Positions 11,722 through 23,141 of a stretch of DNA of 64,000 nt are shown one piece after another. The DNA is from Timema cristinae (lineage: Eukaryota; Arthropoda; Insecta; Phasmatodea; Timematidae), in assembly GCA_039000515.1 (NCBI GenBank), contig JBCFYV010011172.1:71187941-71251940 (forward strand), in the 5' to 3' direction. The position numbers and the translations under genes were made by a program. How positions within the stretch are numbered: position 1 is the first letter of the stretch; the number at the start of each line of letters is the position of its first letter. A model generated the notes under the pieces. That model saw nothing but the letters and a program-made list of their open reading frames with translations. It was not told the DNA's origin and made no database searches.

Positions 11722-14409
11722 CAGGGGTGGCCAACTTTTTTACCTGGCGTGCCACTATTTGCGCTAAGAATCCTTGGCGTGCCACTCCAGTCCAAAACCT
11801 CAAACCTAACTTTAACTCAGTACCCACAACACCTTTAGAAAAATATAGCCAACCATAAATAAAGCCTAATTAAAAATTGATGATATAATACTAAAATATA
11901 GCTTATATAATTGATTGCTAATTGTACTAGGAGTTTGGATTATATCTGTGTTTCTCAAATAAGACAAAAAAAATTCAAAACCCTATATAAAACATTTAAC
12001 TTTTAATTAAAAATAGAATGTTTCAAGAATTTTCATTCCAAAAATAATCCACAGCTATTGTACACCGTCCACACACTATAATTCTGTGACTAAGTTATAT
12101 CAATGATAGTTAATAAAAATAGCAATAATAAGACAACTAAATACTAGTAGAAATCACAACAATTATTAATAATAAAAAATAAATATGTCAGCTTTCAGTG
12201 AGGTTTCTGGATCTCTTTAACGTTAACGAGTTCATTAATATGTGGATTTGTTTTGGAAGAATCAATAAGAATAAGATTTTTTAGATGCTTATCAGTGAGA
12301 AATGAACGGTAATTATTTTTGACCAAGTTCATTAGTGAAAATGTTTGCTCACAGATGTACGTAGAACCAAACCTGCTACAATATCTCAAGGCCAGGTCTC
12401 TTAATGTAGGATACTGGCACGAGGGAAGACATTTCCAGAAGTTGGAAAATTCTTGGCTGGATGGATTCTCAAGTACTTCCTTGTACTTATTGTGGATTGC
12501 AGCGTTGTTCTGAGTATCAAAAATTTCAATTTGTACGTCAGAAGGGCAGAGAGCCATTTCCTCCATATAAATTGAAAAAGGTTTCGTGAAAAGTTGAACA
12601 TTTTTCTTTTCATCCTGAAAGTGTGAAAACCTAGTTTAAAAAAAGTTTTTCAAATCGGAAATAGAATGTTTGTATTCATCAAAGCCTGTAAGCTCACTAT
12701 ATTCAGTGTTGGAATATGTTTTCATTCGAGGAAATTGGGAGATCTCATTCTGAGAAAGATTATGACCCAGCAGAGTGAGCTTTGCTTTAAAAGCCTGTAT
12801 GGAACTTAATAGGGCTAGAAACATATTATTTTTACTTGCAAACGCTGATTCAAGTTGTTGAGGTGACCCATAGTGTACGGTGGAAAAGCTAAATCCCATT
12901 CTTTAAAAGAATACACTCATCAGGTAGTTTCCCATTTTCTTTCAAAATCTCTCAGGCGCTTTTCCCTGCGACAACAAACGGACACTACAAATAATCAGAA
13001 GCTCGCCATGGTGTTTGTCTTCCAGTTCCGCTTCAAGGAGTTCTGCTCAGCACCCTTGCACTCTTGTTGATACATCGCACCACTGTACCGAACACAGAAG
13101 AGAATTTCATGTCTTTGGCACAAAGGTCTTCTTGATGGATAATTCAGTGTCATTTAAAAACTTTGCGCTTCAAATAACCTTCCAACAAAGCTACACAACC
13201 TTTTACTTTACCAATCATTGCCGGAGCCCTATCCGTACAAACACTGTCTAATTTATCCCAATATAAACTGTTGTTTTAATAACTAATTTTCTTTCTTTCA
13301 AAATACCTTCTCCTTTACATAAAACTAAATGGTGCAAGTCTAGATTCTCTTCAGTAACAACAAATTTCTCTTTGATACAACGCACATAAACACAAAGTTG
13401 AGCAGTGTCACTTATATCGCAGCTCTCGTCCAAGGCGATGGAAAAGTATTTACAAATATTGATACACGAAACTACTTGTTTGTTAACGTCACCAGGCATC
13501 TCATCGATCCACCGCATAACTGTATTTTTTGAAAGTGCAACGTCATCTACCATTTTAATGACATTAGTATCTTCAGTGGATTTAGCAATGGCCATTAGAC
13601 TTGTCTTTATTATCTCTTCTCCTTTGGAGTGTGGCTTTTTTTTTATCGAACAATGGTGAGGGTGAGTTCATAAGAAACTTTGACCATTGTCATCAGCTGA
13701 TCACTTTTTGTTCTAAAAAGCATTTGTTGCCCAGTCAGTGAATGTTTATTTTTATTTACAAATTATGTTCTTAATGCTGAGCAAATTGGATATTTTATGT
13801 TAATATCGGGATGCATCTGTTTGAAGTGCCGATTTAAATTAAACTTTTTGGGAACTGCAACACTTGCCCCACAAATAGGACATTCAGGCTTAGAAGAGTT
13901 TTCCTTTTTAAATAAAAACATTTCTTTCCATTCACTATTAAATTCCCGAAGAGCAATATCGACCTCATACTTCCTTTAGGAAGTAGATGGCTTACTTAAG
14001 GCCATTACAAAACAATACTAACAGCAAGTGAATCAATATAGAAACATAAATATTTTACAGCGGAGGATAACACAATACACACAAGTCAGTACGGCACCAA
14101 AAAACAAACTGAGCAGAAAAACGTGATTTGTGCAGACTGAGGAATGTGTCCTTGACTGCTGGACTAGTCAGGGTGGAACTTGAAAGGGGGAGAAGGGGTT
14201 GGGGTTGTATTGGAAAGGGAAGAGAAAGTTTGAGTAGCGGGAAACAATACAGCAGAGACGGCCAACTTTAGTAGAAATAACATTTTAGAAACTTATTTAC
14301 TTGGCCCAATTAAGTGATTTATTTGTTCGTCAAATTTGTTATTTTTATATTATGTGACTTTAGGCGTTCCATTAAAATACCATCGCGGGCCACGGATTGG
14401 TCACCCCTG
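11722..14409 (-). mobile_element. Full-length hAT transposon with broken transposase
   Basis: The left end is CAGGGGTGGCCAAC. The right end read inward is CAGGGGTGACCAAT. The flanks aactagaa (11714-11721) and aactagac (14410-14417) are an 8 bp target duplication with one mismatch. The transposase relic on the minus strand fills the middle. Length (2688 bp), terminus type and duplication size all fit hAT. Frameshifts and stops in the gene show it cannot act on its own now. Confidence 0.9.
12195..13990 (-). pseudogene. hAT transposase relic (zinc finger, RNase H-like, HATC)
   Basis: The pieces lie in order on the minus strand. At 13990-13800 is a zinc-finger block with CPICGAS and a later HFKQMH, the N-terminal DNA-binding finger type of GTF2IRD2/ZBED-like hAT proteins. 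At 13595-13248 is FSIALDESCDISDTAQL, where the aspartate in ALDES fits the first catalytic residue of the RNase H-like core. At 12899-12636 is LTLLGHNLSQNEISQFPRMK. At 12566-12195 is the C-terminal HATC dimerisation region, with YICEQTFSLMNLVKNNYRS and a downstream LKNLILI. Frameshifts separate the blocks and about 350 bp between 12900 and 13250 is poorly readable. The family assignment rests on motif recognition, not a search. Confidence 0.8.
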
Positions 14410-14589
14410 AACTAGACCATACACGAGTAGATAACAAGTCTAAAATATATGAACGGTAGTAATTCTGGACTCGTTTCAGCACATTGAATAACCGATCATA
14501 TGAAGCTATTGATGCGGGTACAACTCAGAAATATCAACAATACAACAGTGGCATTAAAAATCATAGTAGAAAGTCCAAGTTGTATTTAT

Positions 14590-15563
14590 TGAAGTAATGC
14601 GTTTGGCTTACAAATCCGTTTAAATTTGACGGAATGTATTCGCTTTACAAAAACCACTTCATCAACCAGATCCAGTGATATTTCTTTTGCGTACTTACTT
14701 TGGAATTGTTCTGTTTATGAACGCCGATATTCAATAATGAGGTCATTAAATTTCCAGAGAAACTCAAACAAGCTACAAATGATATTGAGTGAGACAGCCA
14801 GAATTTGTCTCATGAAGTTGACATAGATGACATTAAGTCTATAATGTTGTTCATTCTTAACATCAGAATCAACAAAGCTTAAGGCAGCAACTGCAGGTAG
14901 ACTGATATAATGTAGAACTATTTTGACTCTGCGCTACCAATTTGGCCTCATTCAAGATCGCATCCAATTGTTCACGAGCCTGCTGAATGTCACCAATGAG
15001 GCTTTCACTGCTACCCCTCAACATCAAGTCTAGCATTACGTGCTTCAATCACGAGATTAGTCTAGTGGAGCATTGTAAGTAACTTAACCAACAGGGATGT
15101 CATTACAAAAAAAATTAATATGTTGACATGTATTTCTGAATATAAGTAAGTTCAATTCGAGACTGTGCGGTGAGATTGAGATATTACAGTTCACCAAAAA
15201 AGCCTTTCTTACTTCGCCCATATGATGTGCAATTGATCTTATTGCGTCTATCCTTGCAGACCACTTGGCATTTTATATCCCATTGCGTGAAACAGGAAGA
15301 TGTTGCTTCAATATTTCCTAACATTGAAGGCTGCTTCTGAATAAATTGTGCATATGTTTTATTATTCCCAAGTAATTGATTGCTTCCTTACATGATTCGG
15401 CACAGTAGACACATACAAAGTTTAATAATGTGGGGTTTCCATAGCTAGAGAAAATGAATCTAGGGTTATGCTCAAGGAGAATTGATTGTTTACCATTATA
15501 TTTTGTGTTTGTAACTATAACCAAATTAAGAGCTAGCACCAGACGTGTAAATTGTAATGACAC
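14590..15563 (-). pseudogene. Second hAT transposase relic, ZMYM1-like
   Basis: Minus strand. From 15563 the frame reads about 80 codons, meets a stop, and continues in the same frame past a second stop into KWSARIDAIRSIAHHM near 15260-15200. Zinc-finger MYM-type/TTF-type hAT transposases carry a conserved TRWSAR-type motif at this position, preceded by the NxLF...Q stretch also seen here (NLFRSSLQ). Lower coordinates to about 14590 hold further out-of-frame remnants of the same gene. It lies outside the TIRs of the neighbouring element, so it is a separate relic. No ends were found. Confidence 0.65.
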
Positions 15564-16410
15564 TGTTTTGAACCCCTCTCATATATTAAAAAAGAGTCAT
15601 GGATGAATTGTATTTTTCTTAACAGTATTGCATGTAAAATATCCTTTTAATACTTAATCCGTGGATAATCATGCACTTTTAAGAAGTAATTTCAATATAT
15701 TGCACCATAAACGTATTTTTCTTTCAAAGATCAACTCCGTTGTATATAGAAAGAGCATATGACGTGTTGGCTCCCTCTACGAAATAGGAAGCCAGCTTTC
15801 ACAACATCAGGTCACCAGGACTTTTCCCATTAGTTAGCTTTGACACTGATGACAAGGGGTCCAAGAGGCAAGGAGTAGGTAGCAGTGCCGGTAATATATT
15901 AAGTAGCAGTAACATAAATCTACACATTAAACAGTACATAGTAAATCAGGATTAATCACGCGGCTCGTTAAAACAGTGCTGGTTATATAGTGAAGCAGTA
16001 AGACAGTATTTAACAGTGCCGGTAATACAGTGAAGCAGTAACATAAATCTACACAGCACACAGTACTCAGAACGTGGAACGTGTAATAAATATTACACAA
16101 AAACAATCCGTAACTTAACATAAACTGTGTCATTTCATATCATATCTTCAAAACCGAAGGTGTAACCATATAAATAAATCGTGTGCAACATCAAAAGTCT
16201 TGCTCATTTCATAATTATAAGTATTATATATAATAATATCAGATCACCGTGTACAAGTGTGCAGTAACGCATACAAGCATCACCATCTCAATAAAACCCC
16301 GATATCATTATAATGAGTGCTCAATCACAGGACAATATCACAATATTAATCCTGTATAAAGCAAAATTGGCGCAGTATCGTGGGTCAAATATCTCATTAC
16401 AATCCGTATC
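15564..16410. other. Intergenic with a short diverged tandem repeat
   Basis: Between 15880 and 16075 the phrases cagtgccggtaata, agcagtaacataaat and ctacaca recur about 132 bp apart, with a partial third copy (cagtgctggttatat) near 15974. This is a small diverged duplication. The rest shows nothing recognisable. Confidence 0.5.
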
Positions 16411-17138
16411 ATAATACAATTTGAGGCCCCTCGAGAATGTGAGAGGCCCAGGCCAAATGGACTGGCTGCCCCCCCCCCCCCCTTCCCACCTCACCTTCTA
16501 TGATGGCGTGATCAGGTCAACTGGTCATATATATGAGATTGTAGCCTATTGTCAATTATTGGAATATGGAAAATATTTTTTACACATGAACGTTTCTGTA
16601 CAGGGTAGAAAACAAGGGCATGGCCCAGGGGTCCCAAAGATTTTGGGACCACGCCGCCCTTCATATGTCAGATCTTCCGTGCAATGCTCCTGTACTCAAT
16701 GGTTTTTTTTAAATCACCCAAATTCGATTTGATAGCATTTTTAAAAGAAAATTAATTGTCATTTACATTACTATCTTGTTTTCTTTTAAATGTAAACATA
16801 CAAAATTAGAACAAAATTACATAACTGAATATGAAGGAATAATTAGAGTAGACATATTTTTGTTGTACATGATCTCATGTGCACAGTTTGTTCATAATGT
16901 CGAAATATCTCATCTTGTATTTTATAATTTCAGTTTCACTTTTTCATTAACATTTAAAAATGAGACACATTCTTACATGAAACCTGTTCTAGAAGAACAA
17001 ACACATTTGACGTGACATGTGATTCATTATACAAACAGCAACAAAAGCATGAATGTCTTTCATAGCGGTAACACACTTCATTTGGCTTTCACATTTTTAC
17101 AGTAATTTTAGAAACTACCTAACAGGGGTATTTGCTTC
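16411..17138. other. Probable transposon debris with a C-run
   Basis: A run of about 14 C lies near 16470-16483. A caggggtccc...gggacc block near 16637-16663 looks like a hAT-type terminus but has no matched partner. A 103-codon frame spans these without recognisable domains. Confidence 0.3.
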
Positions 17139-17330
17139 TTAATGGGATAGGCGAGCTTGTTTCTCGTCACACAAAATATCGAATCTGGGGACACTGTTTG
17201 TGACAACTACGCGGATCTTCTTCTCAACGTTAACTTTATTTTTATAACTGGATATTATTACCACCAGGGCTGAAAATATTGCCTCACAAAGGCAGGGTGT
17301 GGTAAAAGGGAGAATTACTCTCACGGTTTT
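17139..17330 (-). pseudogene. C-terminal fragment of a hAT transposase
   Basis: The minus-strand frame reads LCEAIFSALVVI, then SYKNKVNVEKKIRVVVTN, then LCDEKQARLSH and a stop. This pattern (CE.FSAL..I...Y.N.L.VE..LR.AL) is the HATC end of the SCAND3/ZBED-type hAT proteins. The remainder of the gene toward 17800 is too decayed to follow. It differs from the 12.2-14 kb element, so it is another family. Confidence 0.6.
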
Positions 17331-20300
17331 CTAACCAATTCTAGGTAGTCTGGGTAGCCATAGTTTTCAAGAAGCCTTAGAATCTATAGCTCATATAAAG
17401 GGAGTGCTTTCTGATTTATTCCATCCTTTAAAAGATGTACAAGTACACGTATTGAAAATTTGCATGTTGCACTTCAATATACATGACAAGTTTTAGTTTT
17501 TTCCTTATAGCTGCGATGCCCCTGAGCAAGAGTGGTGACGTACAATTTGGGAACCTCTGGCATAGCCTCTAATTCTATCTCATTAAAGTAATACACACAA
17601 TTCTCCGACAAATACAGATAAATGTTATCTTGAGAAGAGCTACGTCCTGTATATTAAAAGCATGAGGTAAAGAAGAATTCAGTTTGAACTGTATTGTTGA
17701 GAGTGAACATTCTCTATACATCGAGCTTATAAGATAAGGGGAAAAATCACATAATGAAGCATTTGGTAAAGTCCGAGATTCAAAACCTCACCTAAATCGT
17801 CGCGGACACCTTAGTCTGCATGCTCAGATCAATCTTTCACAACTGTATAAACTCAAATCTGAATACCCATTTATATTAATTTTGTTGATAGTATTATTTT
17901 AAAGGAAATTAGAGCTTGTCTTTTCGTTGCTGGGAAGAGTCTTTAAATAAATTATGTTATTTAATTTAAAAAGAGAGCTAATCTTAACATTACGGTATCT
18001 TTAGTCGGCAGAGCGGATCTTTTCAAAGCCCCAGCTTGTTTTTAAAAGAAATTGAAAGTAATGCATCTTTACATTGCTATAGTAAAATTTTGATAGGAAT
18101 AACTTTTTAGAAAATATACATATTTTTTTGCTGGTCAACATTGCTAACACTTTACAGATTTCAATAATTTTATAGGTATTGTTAGTATCTATCAGTATGA
18201 TGGCTGTAGATCATATATGACTTGATGTATGAATAAATTAAAATTGTTTTTAGTAACTTTTATAGCTATAAAATACGGTAATGTTCTTCCTACCAATGTC
18301 CTGCTATACGTAACGTCTTTAAAGCATATAAGACCAACCATAAGCCATAAACCATAAGGTGAAATGAAAGGATACGGGAGAAAAGGTGAGTGTTTTTGCA
18401 GTTTTTATGGCAAAATAGCTTTTTGGCTAAAATAAATAAAATATTGACCATTGTGCATTCGGTACAACCACAGTTTAACTTTCTTAACATTCTAATGAGC
18501 ATAGTGGCATTAGATGACAAACATTTTAAATGAAGAGAAAAAGTTGTCATTAAATTCTAGGACACTCTTGACAGATATTCAAGAGATAACTGTTGAGATT
18601 ATCATGCGAAGAAAATTAAATTTTATGTTTGTACTGGAGCAATACTTTATTTATTTTGGCCAAAAAATAAATGCTAAAAACTCTGGCTTTTTCTCGCATC
18701 CCCTTCCATCTCAATATATCGTATTCGTTTAGTGGCTAGAACGAGTTTTTTTTTTACCTAGCTCGCTTTTAAAAATAATTTCTTGAACGAGAAAATTATC
18801 CGGGGGCCAGTAACGAATCCCGATCTATTATAAAGCAGTCTTGACATTGCCGACATTAAGTCTGCATGCCACACCGATGCTGGAGCAATATATTATTCTG
18901 TATAACCCCAAAGAATCTTTTTTTTTAAATTTATAATCACTAGAAAAAGAACCCAAAACCCGAGAGCTCTGGTTTTATTTAATCAAAAAATAAGTAGAGT
19001 TAATCGATGAATTGATTATATTTTTCAAATAAAGTTTTTTTAATTAAATTTAATTTAATCTGTAAAGGGTTTTATAAAATCTTATAAAATCAGATCGTTT
19101 ATAAAATAAAATACTCTTTTAAAGTTCGCTAATGAAAGAGTTTTAAAAACAGGGTTGTATTATAAAGATAGTAATAAACATGTTCAAGAAATCAAAAATT
19201 GTTTATAGCTCTGGATGAATTAGAGAGACATAAATATAAACTTGGATGTTCGTGGTTTCTTACTTAATAAAGGTCTAAAATCATTTAAAATAATTCAAAC
19301 AAAATCTAAAATTATTTGACGTAAATAGGATACTATAAATATATATTTCAACTATCATATATATCTATCTGAAATGAGTTAAAAATTATTTAGCATATTT
19401 AGCTGCTCGAATAATACCCCAGAGATGCGTATCTCGACGTCTCAGAGCCTTACCTCCTAATCCCCATCCATACTACACTTACATTCTATATTCTTTCTCT
19501 CCATTCTACATTTAGGCCATGCCCTTTACATTAAGCCTACCTCCATTCTCCAACGTATATCGCAAAGGTGTAGTTGGTGAAATTCGAGCCGACAAAAGTT
19601 CCCGCTCGGTCACAATAACCCTGAAGGTCAGTTTTCAAACTCTCCTTATTACAGTATCCATCCAGACGATACCCACAGTTTAACTATAGCCTAATTTCCG
19701 AGGACTTTAGTCAACTCTAGATCATTTTCTACGTAAAGCTCAGCCTATAACCTGACCATAGTCCATTTCATGGTAAATTTGAACTTGGCCGACTCTATAG
19801 CAGTCATTTTAGACCAATAAAACACCAAACCTGGGAATGAAAGACAGAAAGCTGAATTTTTGCACGATTGTTCTACTCAACAGCCTTGATAACATTCAGA
19901 AAGTTCCCGGAAATTCCGCGCTTGATTCCTTCCAAATCGACCGACAAAGATGGCGGGTATGAGATTTTGCTCTAAAAATTTTAATACTTTATTTTCTCCT
20001 AATTTATTTATTTTTGGGTGATTACAAAATAAAATAAAAACTGGGAAAAATACAAAAATTATTGACTTTGACCATGATTATCTATGAAACCATTAAAGGA
20101 TTCCCCAAGAGGCTTTTGGAGATTGGTGGACCCCCCATTTTTCTAATCATTAGAATCTAATCTATTTTACGTATAGAAAATAGCAACCCTTTCATCCACC
20201 TTCCCATAGTAGTAATTCATGTTAGAAAACTTACAAAACTGGGAATTTGGCACAGTAAATCCTAGTCAAATGTGTTTTTACATGCTTTTATGTGTACACT

Positions 20301-20467
20301 AACTCTAGTTGTAATAATAGACTAAAGAATATTATCATAATAGTTAACACATAAAAGGTTAGTTAGGCCTACATGAAAATTTAATAGTTATGAAAAGGTT
20401 CAAATTTATTCATTTGGGTCTAGTATTAGTGAGATAAGTCAACCTCTTTTAATCATCACCTTTAAGC
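17331..20467. other. Mostly AT-rich, no firm gene
   Basis: Frames are short. Around 18260-18520 the sequence shares phrases in inverse orientation with 9050-9260 (unnamed repeat). Between 19400 and 19960 composition rises to near-balanced GC. It contains an ATG at 19950 in the context aaagatggcggg, with a splice-donor-like GGTATGAG immediately after, which could be a first exon but has no support beyond that. Confidence 0.35.
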
Positions 20468-21354
20468 CAGCGCTCCACGATTAAAAACAATCACACGAAC
20501 ATAATAAAACGTAACAAATCAATGTGAATAACTTTGCAATATCTGACGACTAGCAGTGCAATATGATGAGTTGCGTGATGACTTGACTGGTCGGTCCTAG
20601 AACAGAACAGTGCCCTTGGACGCGCAGTAAGCACTGCGCAGGTGTGTGAGGGGGAAGGGAAGTGCCCTTGGGACGCGCAGTAAGCACTGCGCAGGTGTGT
20701 GAGGGGGAAGGGAAGTGCCCTTGGGACGCGCAGTAAGCACTGCGAAGGTGTGTGAGGGGGAAGGGAAGTGCCCTTGGGACGCGCAGTAAGCACTGCGCAG
20801 GTGTGTGAATGGGCACCGCCGTGGTAGAGGGAAGTGCCCTTGGGACGCGCAGTAAGCACTGCGCAGATGTGTGAGGAGGAAGGGAAGTGCCCTTGGGACG
20901 CGCAGTAAGCACTGCGCAGATGTGTGAGGAGGAAGGGAAGTGCCCTTGGGACGCGCAGTAAGCACTGCGCAGTGTGTGAGGAGAAAGGGAAGTGCCCTTG
21001 GGACGCGCAGTAAGCACTGCGCAGGTGTGTGAGGAGGAAGGGAAGTGCCCTTGGGACGCGCAGTAAGCACTGCGCAGTGTGTGAGAGGAAAGGGAAGTGC
21101 CCTTGGGACGCGCAGTAAGCACTGCGCAGATGTGTGAAAAGAAAGGAAGTGCCTTGGACGCGCATAAGCACTGGCAGGTGTGTGAGAGAGGCTTGGATAC
21201 GCAATAGCACTACAGGTAGACAGGTGGAGGACTTTTAATTGATTAAGATCAGGCCTACTGTCGTTTAATTCTTATTTTAACTTTTTAGTTTGTTAAATTT
21301 TGGTGGTTGTCGTGAACCCCCGGGGGTCCATGGACCACATTTTGGGAACCACTG
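20468..21354. mobile_element. Possible hAT-like element carrying the minisatellite
   Basis: Read from the right, the end begins CAGTGGTTCCCAAAATG, a very common hAT-type terminus, followed by gtggtccatgg. The left candidate end cagcgctccacgatt matches it only in part. The flanking octamers ctttaagc and cggtaggc agree at 5 of 8 positions. The right end is convincing and the left is uncertain. Confidence 0.35.
20607..21215. repeat. GC-rich minisatellite, ~53 bp unit, about 11 copies
   Basis: agtgcccttggg recurs at spacings of 52-53 bp (20661, 20714, 20767, then 66 bp to 20833, then 20886, 20939, 20991, 21044, 21096, 21148). Each unit contains gcgcagtaagcactgcgc, which folds into a 7 bp stem with an AAGC loop, and a variable g/a-rich spacer. 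Because 53 is not a multiple of three and the unit lacks stops on the minus strand, long frames (157-239 codons) run in all three minus frames. They are artefacts of repetition. Confidence 0.9.
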
Positions 21355-21439
21355 CGGTAGGCAATTAAATTCGTACTTACCCAACTCTTTAGTATTTTCT
21401 GGGTGGAGTTTGAAACTAGAAGAAAATGTAAGCTTCTCT

Positions 21440-21665
21440 TGCTACCACCCGACTCTAAACAATTTTTCGAGGTATATTCGAACTTTCTGGACTCTAGAGC
21501 ATTTCTCCGAGGAATATTTGAACCAGTCAACTTTAAAGGATTTTCTGAGGTGAATATTTACTTAATCGCGCTACCACCTGTCTCTAAGCAATTTTCCAAA
21601 TACATTTTGACCTTAGCTAACACTAGACAATTTTCTTAGTCGATTATAAAACATTTTCTAAAGAA
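21440..21665. repeat. Diverged ~39 bp tandem repeat
   Basis: The blocks actctaaacaattttt, actctagagcatttct, actttaaaggattttc, ctctaagcaattttcc and actagacaattttctt follow each other about 39-52 bp apart. Each of the first three is followed by a gagg and an atatt block. The phrase gctaccaccyg recurs at about 21440 and 21570, suggesting an earlier longer unit. The open frames here follow from the repetition. Confidence 0.55.
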
Positions 21666-21779
21666 AGCTCTGACTTAGCAAACTACACATACAATTTTTA
21701 TTAGTGAGTTTTAACGCTTTCACTGCTCTTCACTAATTTTGAGGTAGGGAACGTCGTTTTATTTGATCAAGTACGAGCC

Positions 21780-22028
21780 CCATCTCCAACCCATTTTAAG
21801 TGCAGACGTTCCCCGGTCCCGGCACAGATTTATCTGATTACCAAACCCTTCCTCCACCTCTGACAAGACATCTTGTGATTGTGGGGAATGCCAGGCCTCC
21901 ACCGTGGTTCGGATTCCACGTTAAACTGTAGGTCCTTCATTTCATCTCACAATCACCCTACCATTACACATTAGCGTAAGTGCGTATAACCCGAATGGGT
22001 AGTAAGACGCGGTGCTAATAATAATAAG
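21780..22028 (+). repeat. SINE family B, 5'-truncated
   Basis: It contains cggtcccggcacag, the family-B body (ccaaacccttcc, ccaccgtggttcgg, cacgttaaactgtagg, caatcaccctaccatta) and the shared tail, ending (ata)n at the edge of the Polinton remains. The tRNA-like A box is missing. It matches 58564-58845 closely. Confidence 0.85.
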
Positions 22029-22029
22029 T

Positions 22030-22640
22030 GCAAACATGGCAATATAGTTTCGTCTCTAATGTTTATTATATCTCCTCTTAGCCAACTAAATGTATTGAGA
22101 TAGTCTCTATGACTTGTTACGTTACTGGAAGGTAAATTATATGATTAGGTGTTTCCAATTTCTTATAGCCTGAAGGGATAGTCATGCTCGACTCGTGCAG
22201 GGTATTACTCGGTTTTCCGGTGACGTAAGATCCAACAATACTGCGTTCAACATGGATCATATTCGCATGTAGGATATTCACAGTATTTGTCTAGACGTGT
22301 GTTATCCCTCCAGGAAGATCAACATTTTCGAAACCTAGCAGAGATGTGAACATACCTGATACAATTGATGTATTTCTTTATGGTGGTAGGATCACCGATG
22401 ATTGAGAGTGTTATGTCACTTGAGACTTCACGTCATAGCTATCGATCCAAAGTTTCCAGCTTATAAGTACCTGAATAAACGATGTACTCTTTTCAGCCGC
22501 AATCAAAATTATTATTATTACGTTCGTCATTGTTTGCTATGAAAATAGACGTTGACAGATTGATCAAACGGATAAATCATTATTCATGACGATTCTCTTC
22601 TCCCAGCAGAATATGCGAAAAGTAGCTGTCAGATTCGAAT
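22030..22640 (-). pseudogene. Polinton-linked gene of unknown function
   Basis: Minus strand, immediately downstream of the protease. A readable stretch near 22290-22150 includes VNILHANMIHVERSIVG and then TGKPSNTLHES, and slightly further IIYLPVT. These fit a family of uncharacterised insect Polinton proteins as I remember them, where such a protein sits next to the protease. Structural-protein status is an inference from position only. In-frame stops are present, and frames change at least once between 22640 and 22300. The end near 22030 abuts a SINE tail, so the 3' end may be clipped. Confidence 0.5.
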
Positions 22641-22685
22641 TCTTATCTGACAGCGTGTCCCATACTTGTTTATCAGGATGAGTCG

Positions 22686-22891
22686 TTAACACAAGTATTT
22701 AAGGAAAGTTAGATAAAGGTGTCTGCAGAATAAGGTGTCGTACTCTTTATATTGTTTATGATTATAGATGAACGGTATTTCTCCGAGATATTGTACAAGT
22801 TCAAGCGGTGGCCTTAGATCACCAAAAGTGTCAAAATATTCCATACGTCCAACTTGTTTTTTATACGGTACCCAATGCGTACGTACCCTTA

Positions 22892-22988
<97 letters not shown>

Positions 22989-23141
22989 ATTGAAAATGGC
23001 AAAATCATTATTGCACGGTGATCCAGTAGATAAGGTGTATCTCGCGAAAACTTCTCCAAAATACAGAATTTTTAACACTTTAGTGTACTTGCGCAGATCT
23101 GTTTCAGTAAGAGCTCATCTAGTTAGCACTTTAATCGGCAT
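22686..23141 (-). pseudogene. Adenain-like cysteine protease relic of a Polinton
   Basis: Polintons encode a protease related to adenovirus adenain that matures capsid proteins. The minus strand starts at an ATG at 23141, which overlaps the end of the upstream gene by 19 bp, and reads TDLRKYTKVLKILYF and then [13 protein letters not shown] (TA)n tract of about 90 bp interrupts it. It resumes with THWVPYKKQ (the histidine sits where the catalytic His is expected), then [12 protein letters not shown] (a conserved aspartate block) and DTLFCRHLYL (the expected catalytic Cys), and stops at 22686. There is an in-frame stop shortly after the start. The motif order His, Asp, Cys is that of the family. 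Confidence 0.75.
22894..22984. repeat. (TA)n microsatellite, about 45 units
   Basis: This is a perfect TA run between the N-terminal part of the protease relic and its His motif. The apparent alternating I/Y frames on both strands are translations of this run. Confidence 0.95.

Noticed and set aside
20491..21210. Three overlapping minus-strand frames of 157-239 codons
   Set aside because: All are translations of the 53 bp minisatellite, which lacks stops and shifts frame each unit. No non-repetitive coding content.
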